A DNA stretch of 45,468 nt. Origin: Prevotella sp. (GTDB lineage Bacteria; Bacteroidota; Bacteroidia; Bacteroidales; Dysgonomonadaceae). How positions within the stretch are numbered: position 1 is the first letter of the stretch; the number at the start of each line of letters is the position of its first letter. The notes beneath the pieces are model-generated. The model ran no database searches, had not been told where the DNA came from, and saw nothing but the letters and a program-made list of their open reading frames with translations. The stretch covers positions 1-45,468 of the forward strand of contig JAISSD010000021.1 in NCBI GenBank assembly GCA_031273295.1. Reading direction: 5' to 3'. Of the stretch, positions 41,174 through 45,468 are shown in pieces. A program made the translations under genes and the position numbers.

Positions 41174-42469
41174 TTAATACCGGTCTTTCCACAACTTCTT
41201 TAACCATTCCACAATCTTGCTCTCCGAAGCATTTTGCTGTGGTTTCCAGAATTGCCGGCCCTTTATTTCTTTGGGCACATAGTCCTGCTGCACAAAATTG
41301 TTTTCGAAACTGTGAGCATATTTATAGTTTTTACCGTAATCAAGTTCTTTCATCAATCTGGTAGGCGCATTACGCAGATGCAAGGGAACAGGCAAATTTC
41401 CGGTCTCGTTCACCAGAACTATTGCTTCATCTATAGCCATGTAGGCAGAGTTGCTCTTCGGCGAGGTTGCTAGATAGACGGTTGCTTCGGCCAGTACAAT
41501 CCGTCCCTCGGGCCAGCCAATCTTGTGCAAAGTATCGAAACATGCGTTAGCCAGCAAGAGAGCGTTCGGATTTGCCAGGCCAATGTCTTCGGCCGCGGAT
41601 ATCACCAGTCGGCGAGCAATAAATTTAGGGTCTTCACCTCCTGCCACCATCCGCGCCAGCCAGTAAATGGCCGCATCGGGGTCGCTGCCCCGGATAGACT
41701 TGATAAAGGCTGAAATAATGTCATAGTGCATCTCTCCTCCTTTATCGTATGCCGCCGGATTTTCCTGCAAACGCTCTGTCACAACCTTGTCCGTTATGAC
41801 AACTTTGTCACTTGCATCCGCTCCGGTTACCAGGTCGAGAATATTTAACAGTTTACGGGCGTCGCCTCCCGAAAACCGGAGCAAAGCATTCGTTTCCTGT
41901 AATTCCACATTCCGCTCTTTAAGAATAACATCCTGCGTTACGGCGCGGTGCGCCAACTCTATCAGGTCGTCTTTGTCCAGGGACTGCAAGACATACACCT
42001 GACAACGTGACAATAACGGTCGTATAACTTCAAACGAAGGATTTTCGGTTGTCGCGCCTATCAGTGTAATCACACCCGTCTCCACAGCGCCGAGCAACGA
42101 ATCCTGTTGCGATTTGGAAAAGCGGTGGATCTCGTCAATAAACAGTATCGGGCTTTTGGTATCGAAAAACCGGCTCTTTCCGGCCTGCTCTATTACCTCC
42201 CGCACGTCTTTCACTCCCGAATTTATCGCACTCAGCGTATAAAAAGGCGTATCCAGCGTGTTGGCTATGATCTGCGCCAATGTAGTCTTTCCCACTCCTG
42301 GAGGGCCCCAGAGAAGAAATGACGGTATGCGCCCCGATTCTATCGTCTTGCGCAGGATCGCGCCTTCACCCACAAGGTGTTTCTGTCCTATATATTCGTC
42401 CAGTGTACGCGGACGCAAACGTTCTGCTAATGGCCGGCTCATGTGTTTATTGAATTTATTGTAATTCAA
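41174..42469 (-). CDS. rarA: Replication-associated recombination protein A (AAA ATPase)
   Basis: Acts at stalled forks; relative of clamp-loader ATPases, also called MgsA. 431 residues. PLAERLRPRTLDEYIGQKHLVG near the N-terminus, Walker A LLWGPPGVGKTTLAQIIA near residue 53, Walker B ILFIDEIHRFSKSQQDSLL near residue 107, sensor 1 IGATTENPSFEV near residue 136, and the C-terminal DPDAAIYWLARMVAGGEDPKFIARRLVISAAEDIGLA. It converges on the metal transporter ATPase gene. Confidence 0.96.
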   Translation of the reverse strand: MNYNKFNKHMSRPLAERLRPRTLDEYIGQKHLVGEGAILRKTIESGRIPSFLLWGPPGVGKTTLAQIIANTLDTPFYTLSAINSGVKDVREVIEQAGKSRFFDTKSPILFIDEIHRFSKSQQDSLLGAVETGVITLIGATTENPSFEVIRPLLSRCQVYVLQSLDKDDLIELAHRAVTQDVILKERNVELQETNALLRFSGGDARKLLNILDLVTGADASDKVVITDKVVTERLQENPAAYDKGGEMHYDIISAFIKSIRGSDPDAAIYWLARMVAGGEDPKFIARRLVISAAEDIGLANPNALLLANACFDTLHKIGWPEGRIVLAEATVYLATSPKSNSAYMAIDEAIVLVNETGNLPVPLHLRNAPTRLMKELDYGKNYKYAHSFENNFVQQDYVPKEIKGRQFWKPQQNASESKIVEWLKKLWKDRY

Positions 42470-42474
42470 ATTTA
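42467..42474 (-). promoter_or_regulatory. Possible rarA promoter, TAAATTTG
   Basis: CAAATTTA on the plus strand reads TAAATTTG on the minus strand, an exact TAnnTTTG match, but it touches the annotated start codon at 42469. If real, the transcript would be leaderless or start further in. Confidence 0.25.
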
Positions 42475-42992
42475 CAAAAAGTTTCTATCAGTCCGAAATA
42501 GAAGAACGATTTCTCCATGATTTAAACATACGACTGCCGGAATTTATATTGAACAGGATCATCCCAAAATGTCCGTTTCAGCATTAACGCATCGGGAAAA
42601 CGCCTGTTTTACACGAGTTAATGCGCCACAATACGGTTATTGTCAACGTATTACATTTATATTATTCCAATGGCGTTCATTAGAAATCAAAAAAAAATGT
42701 ACAAAGACTGTTATTCGCCGGTTATATATTTTAATGGACATTTTGGGACTATATGCGCGTATTTTCAAGCATTTTAATAGTTTCCTGTTTTAAACGTCAT
42801 GGCAAAGCCGGTGGAATCCCGGGATCCAAAACTTGTGACTAAAATAAAAAACTTCTGACAAATCGTCATATTCCATACTCTCCCCGAAATTTTATCACTT
42901 TGGCACAGCATTTGAATAACAGATAATGTCTCCGCAAACAAAAACGGAAAACATAATCGGTCTGAAAAAATAAACAAATATAATAAACTGAA
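42475..42992. other. Long intergenic region upstream of dnaK
   Basis: No gene is supported. Near 42893-42917 the sequence CACTTTGG, TGGCACAGCATTTGAA includes an imperfect -7-like element and an imperfect sigma-54-like TGGCAC-N5-TTGAA (42901-42916), either of which might drive dnaK. No CIRCE-type inverted repeat is seen. A stretch near 42791-42830 (GGAATCCCGGGATCC) is locally G+C rich. Confidence 0.35.
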
Positions 42993-44891
42993 ATGGGAAA
43001 AATAATTGGAATAGATTTGGGTACCACAAACTCTTGTGTTGCCGTGTTGGAAGGTAACGAACCTATCGTTATCGCAAATAACGAAGGCAAAAGAACAACA
43101 CCTTCTGTTGTGGCATTTATTGAAGGAAATGAACGTAAAGTGGGGGATCCTGCCAAACGTCAGGCTATTACGAATCCTGAAAAAACCATTTATTCCATAA
43201 AGAGATTTATGGGAGAAACCTGGAATCAGGTTCAAACAGAAGTTACGCGCGTGCCTTACAAAGTAGTAAAAGGAGACAACAATACTCCGCGTGTAGACAT
43301 TGACGGACGCTTGTATACCCCGCAGGAAATATCGGCCATGATTCTTCAAAAAATGAAGAAAACCGCCGAAGATTATCTTGGACAGGAAGTAACGGACGCC
43401 GTGATTACCGTACCGGCTTACTTTAGCGATTCACAACGCCAGGCAACTAAAGAAGCCGGAGAAATAGCCGGGCTTAAAGTGCAGCGTATCGTTAACGAGC
43501 CTACTGCCGCGGCTCTCGCTTATGGACTGGACAAAACTCACAAAGACATGAAGATTGCCGTATTCGACTTGGGTGGCGGCACATTCGACATATCTATCCT
43601 TGAGTTGGGAGACGGTGTATTCGAAGTGAAATCGACCAATGGAGATACGCACCTCGGCGGCGACGATTTCGACCAGATAATCATCAACTGGCTGGCAGAT
43701 GAATTTATAAAAGACGAAGGCCTTGACCTGCGTAAAGATCCGATGGCTCTCCAACGCTTGAAAGAGGCTGCCGAAAAAGCAAAAATAGAGCTTTCGAGCG
43801 CTACATCCATCGAAATCAACTTGCCATATATCATGCCGGTAAACGGGATTCCAAAACACTTGGTAAAAACATTGACCCGCGCTAAATTTGAACAGCTGGC
43901 CGATTCCCTGATACGCAAATGCATCGAACCTTGCCGTCAGGCATTGAGCGACGCGGGGTATTCTGCATCTGACGTGGACGAAGTTATACTTGTGGGAGGT
44001 TCCACACGTATTCCGGCTGTGCAGGCAGAAGTGGAGAAATTCTTCGGTAAGGTTCCGTCCAAAGGTGTAAATCCTGACGAGGTAGTTGCCGTGGGCGCCG
44101 CTATACAAGGCGGGGTATTGACTGGCGAGGTGAAAGATGTGTTGTTGTTGGACGTTACGCCGCTTTCACTTGGTATAGAAACCATGGGCAGCGTAATGAC
44201 AAAGTTGATAGAGGCCAACACAACCATACCGACCAAAAAAAGCGAGACATTCTCTACTGCGGCTGACAACCAGCCATCGGTACAGATAAACGTATTGCAG
44301 GGCGAACGTCCACTGGCAAAGGATAACAAGCAAATCGGCGTATTTAATCTGGACGGTATTATGCCGGCTCCACGCGGAGTACCTCAGATAGAAGTGACAT
44401 TCGACATTGACGCCAACGGTATCCTTAGCGTATCGGCTAAAGATAAAGCTACCGGAAAGGAACAATCGATCCGTATCGAAGCGTCTTCGGGACTTAGCGA
44501 CGCCGAAATCCAACGGATGAAAGATGAAGCCGCCGCTAACGCTGAATCGGATAAGAAAGAAAAGGACAGGATTGACAAGCTTAATCAGGCGGACTCGATG
44601 ATCTTCCAAACAGAAAAGCAATTGAACGAGCTTGGAGACAAAGTTCCCGCGGACAAGAAAGCGCCTATCGAAACTGCGTTAAACAAGTTGAGAGACGCGC
44701 ATAAAGCTCAGGATCTGGTAAGTATAGACACGGCAATGAACGAGTTAAATGCCTTGTTTCAAAATCTGAGTCAGGAAATGTACAATCAGGCCGGAGCCAA
44801 TCCGGGACAGCAATCCGGCAGTAATGCAGGAGAGCAGCCGAAAAGCGCTGATAATGATGTGACTGACGTGGATTTTGAGGAAGTGAAGTAA
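42993..44891 (+). CDS. dnaK: Molecular chaperone DnaK (Hsp70)
   Basis: 632 residues, standard length. The ATPase domain opens with [15 protein letters not shown] and includes [54 protein letters not shown] and [14 protein letters not shown]. The linker [18 protein letters not shown] begins the substrate-binding domain near residue 387. The C-terminus ends [11 protein letters not shown], the EEVD-like bacterial tail. No dnaJ or grpE is adjacent. Confidence 0.98.
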   Translation: MGKIIGIDLGTTNSCVAVLEGNEPIVIANNEGKRTTPSVVAFIEGNERKVGDPAKRQAITNPEKTIYSIKRFMGETWNQVQTEVTRVPYKVVKGDNNTPRVDIDGRLYTPQEISAMILQKMKKTAEDYLGQEVTDAVITVPAYFSDSQRQATKEAGEIAGLKVQRIVNEPTAAALAYGLDKTHKDMKIAVFDLGGGTFDISILELGDGVFEVKSTNGDTHLGGDDFDQIIINWLADEFIKDEGLDLRKDPMALQRLKEAAEKAKIELSSATSIEINLPYIMPVNGIPKHLVKTLTRAKFEQLADSLIRKCIEPCRQALSDAGYSASDVDEVILVGGSTRIPAVQAEVEKFFGKVPSKGVNPDEVVAVGAAIQGGVLTGEVKDVLLLDVTPLSLGIETMGSVMTKLIEANTTIPTKKSETFSTAADNQPSVQINVLQGERPLAKDNKQIGVFNLDGIMPAPRGVPQIEVTFDIDANGILSVSAKDKATGKEQSIRIEASSGLSDAEIQRMKDEAAANAESDKKEKDRIDKLNQADSMIFQTEKQLNELGDKVPADKKAPIETALNKLRDAHKAQDLVSIDTAMNELNALFQNLSQEMYNQAGANPGQQSGSNAGEQPKSADNDVTDVDFEEVK

Positions 44892-44900
44892 AACAGGATG

Positions 44901-44933
44901 TCCGGTTGGATGCAATTTATGTGTCCAACCGGA
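44901..44933 (+). terminator. dnaK terminator hairpin
   Basis: TCCGGTTGGA (44901-44910) and TCCAACCGGA (44924-44933) are exact reverse complements around a 13-nt loop, 9 nt after the dnaK stop, followed by ATTTTAAT. Confidence 0.75.
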
Positions 44934-44970
44934 ATTTTAATGTGAATTGTTATATTAAAGTAATGTTATT

Positions 44971-45360
44971 ATGGCAAATTTTTCAGATGACAAGGTTTTA
45001 GCAATTTGGAACAAAGCAGCCATCGTTTCGGAAGATAAAGATAATGGTAAAGAATGGCGAAAAGACCCTTGTGGCGCGTGGATTAATTTTAAACACTATG
45101 GCAAACAGGATGATTATGGATGGGAAATAGATCATGCACTTCCCGAAGTAAAAGGAGGTACTGATCATACAGAAAACCTGCATGCAATGCATTGGATGAA
45201 TAATAGAAGTAAAGCTGATGATTTTCCTTTTTATAAAACAGCGATTAGCTCGGAGGGAAGTAAAAATATAGAAAATGAAAACCAATCAACATTACATGAA
45301 TCTGTCTTGAGCAAATTGAAAGAACTTTATCCAAATAATCAATATGTAAAGAATTTATAA
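44971..45360 (+). CDS. HNH nuclease-like protein
   Basis: 129 residues. The HNH core is WEIDHALPEVKGGTDHTENLHAMHWMNNRSKAD at about residues 51-83, with the invariant DH, the central Asn/His and the final Asn/His positions present. The N-terminal half (VLAIWNKAAIV... WRKDPCGAWINFKHYG) resembles other stand-alone HNH proteins of bacteria. Whether it cuts DNA or acts as a toxin or phage-derived enzyme cannot be told. The next gene begins 22 bp downstream. Confidence 0.8.
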   Translation: MANFSDDKVLAIWNKAAIVSEDKDNGKEWRKDPCGAWINFKHYGKQDDYGWEIDHALPEVKGGTDHTENLHAMHWMNNRSKADDFPFYKTAISSEGSKNIENENQSTLHESVLSKLKELYPNNQYVKNL

Positions 45361-45382
45361 TAACCAATTAAATTTTAAAAAT

Positions 45383-45468
45383 ATGGCAAATAAAATTACT
45401 CCGCAGCAAAATCAGTCCAATCAATCCAATGCCAATAAAGGCACAAGTGGAACAAACAGGCAGAATGC
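45383..45468 (+). CDS. Small Gln/Asn-rich protein, N-terminus only (cut by window end)
   Basis: An ATG at 45383 opens MANKITPQQNQSNQSNANKG followed by a Thr/Ser/Asn-rich run to the last base. This polar opening resembles short Bacteroidota proteins of unknown function that I remember only loosely. Its closeness to the HNH gene suggests a shared transcript. Confidence 0.5.
   Translation, partial: MANKITPQQNQSNQSNANKGTSGTNRQN

Noticed and set aside
43431-44108. Long minus-strand frames opposite dnaK
   Set aside because: Shadows of a highly biased, well-identified gene.
1-45468. tRNA, rRNA, CRISPR array or riboswitch
   Set aside because: No tRNA-like cloverleaf with CCA-side motifs, no rRNA sequence, no regularly spaced direct repeats and no riboswitch core that I recognise were found on either strand.

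Overview
The window looks like a chromosomal segment of a member of the Bacteroidales (Bacteroidota). The evidence is gene content and order (argR, a GNAT gene, argG, argC and argD together; DUF177, rpmF and fabH; yajC and a YbbR protein), a long-form NusB, GH92 and GH125 mannosidases, and many promoters with the Bacteroidota -7 element TAnnTTTG. The species cannot be named from the sequence. I found no rRNA, tRNA or CRISPR array.

Layout. 1-231 is the 3' end of a reverse transcriptase, probably from a diversity-generating retroelement. 495-3538 is a housekeeping run (kdsA, comB-like, yraN, mmcQ/yjbR, birA). 3652-9982 is the arginine block (argR, GNAT acyltransferase, argG, argC, a MutS-like ATPase, argD). 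10009-12345 holds a DUF2752/CD225 membrane-protein pair and a GH25 lysozyme. 12591-15852 has der converging on fabH-rpmF-DUF177. 16092-19840 has an M3 peptidase lipoprotein, efp and radC. 19846-21300 is a scar zone: a large palindrome, a fused lipoprotein/reverse-transcriptase relic, and a HigBA module whose toxin gene is frameshifted. 21373-24519 has a MIP18-type gene, lpxH, prfA and pyrF. 24571-27350 is an accessory islet: an internally deleted IS66, an XRE regulator, a chimeric frameshifted nuclease and rhuM. 27752-33129 (minus) has pyrC and a GH92-GH125 mannosidase pair. 33130-36428 is a second graveyard: an outer-membrane protein relic, a DUF1848 gene, the 3' end of a group II intron, a MITE and a deleted IS4. 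36429-44891 returns to core genes (nusB, yajC, YbbR, coaE, a metal ABC binding protein and ATPase, rarA on the minus strand, dnaK). The window ends with an HNH nuclease gene and the start of a small Gln/Asn-rich protein.

How the genes work together. GNAT, ArgC and ArgD form the acylated-ornithine branch of arginine synthesis and ArgG acts later, with ArgR as the probable regulator. KdsA and LpxH serve lipopolysaccharide synthesis, PyrC and PyrF pyrimidine synthesis, and GH92 plus GH125 periplasmic trimming of alpha-mannosides.

The most unusual signal is two families of dispersed intergenic repeats lying directly 5' of genes. Family A (about 80 bp plus a tail to a conserved ATGAAA) has four copies; its right end coincides with the start codon of argG and of the DUF2752 gene, lies just before argD, and one copy supplies the last codons and stop of the MutS-like gene. 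Family B/E is a composite leader seen in whole or part before argC, the GH25 gene, radC and the MIP18-type gene. I do not recognise either as a named element. They are my best candidates for something undescribed.
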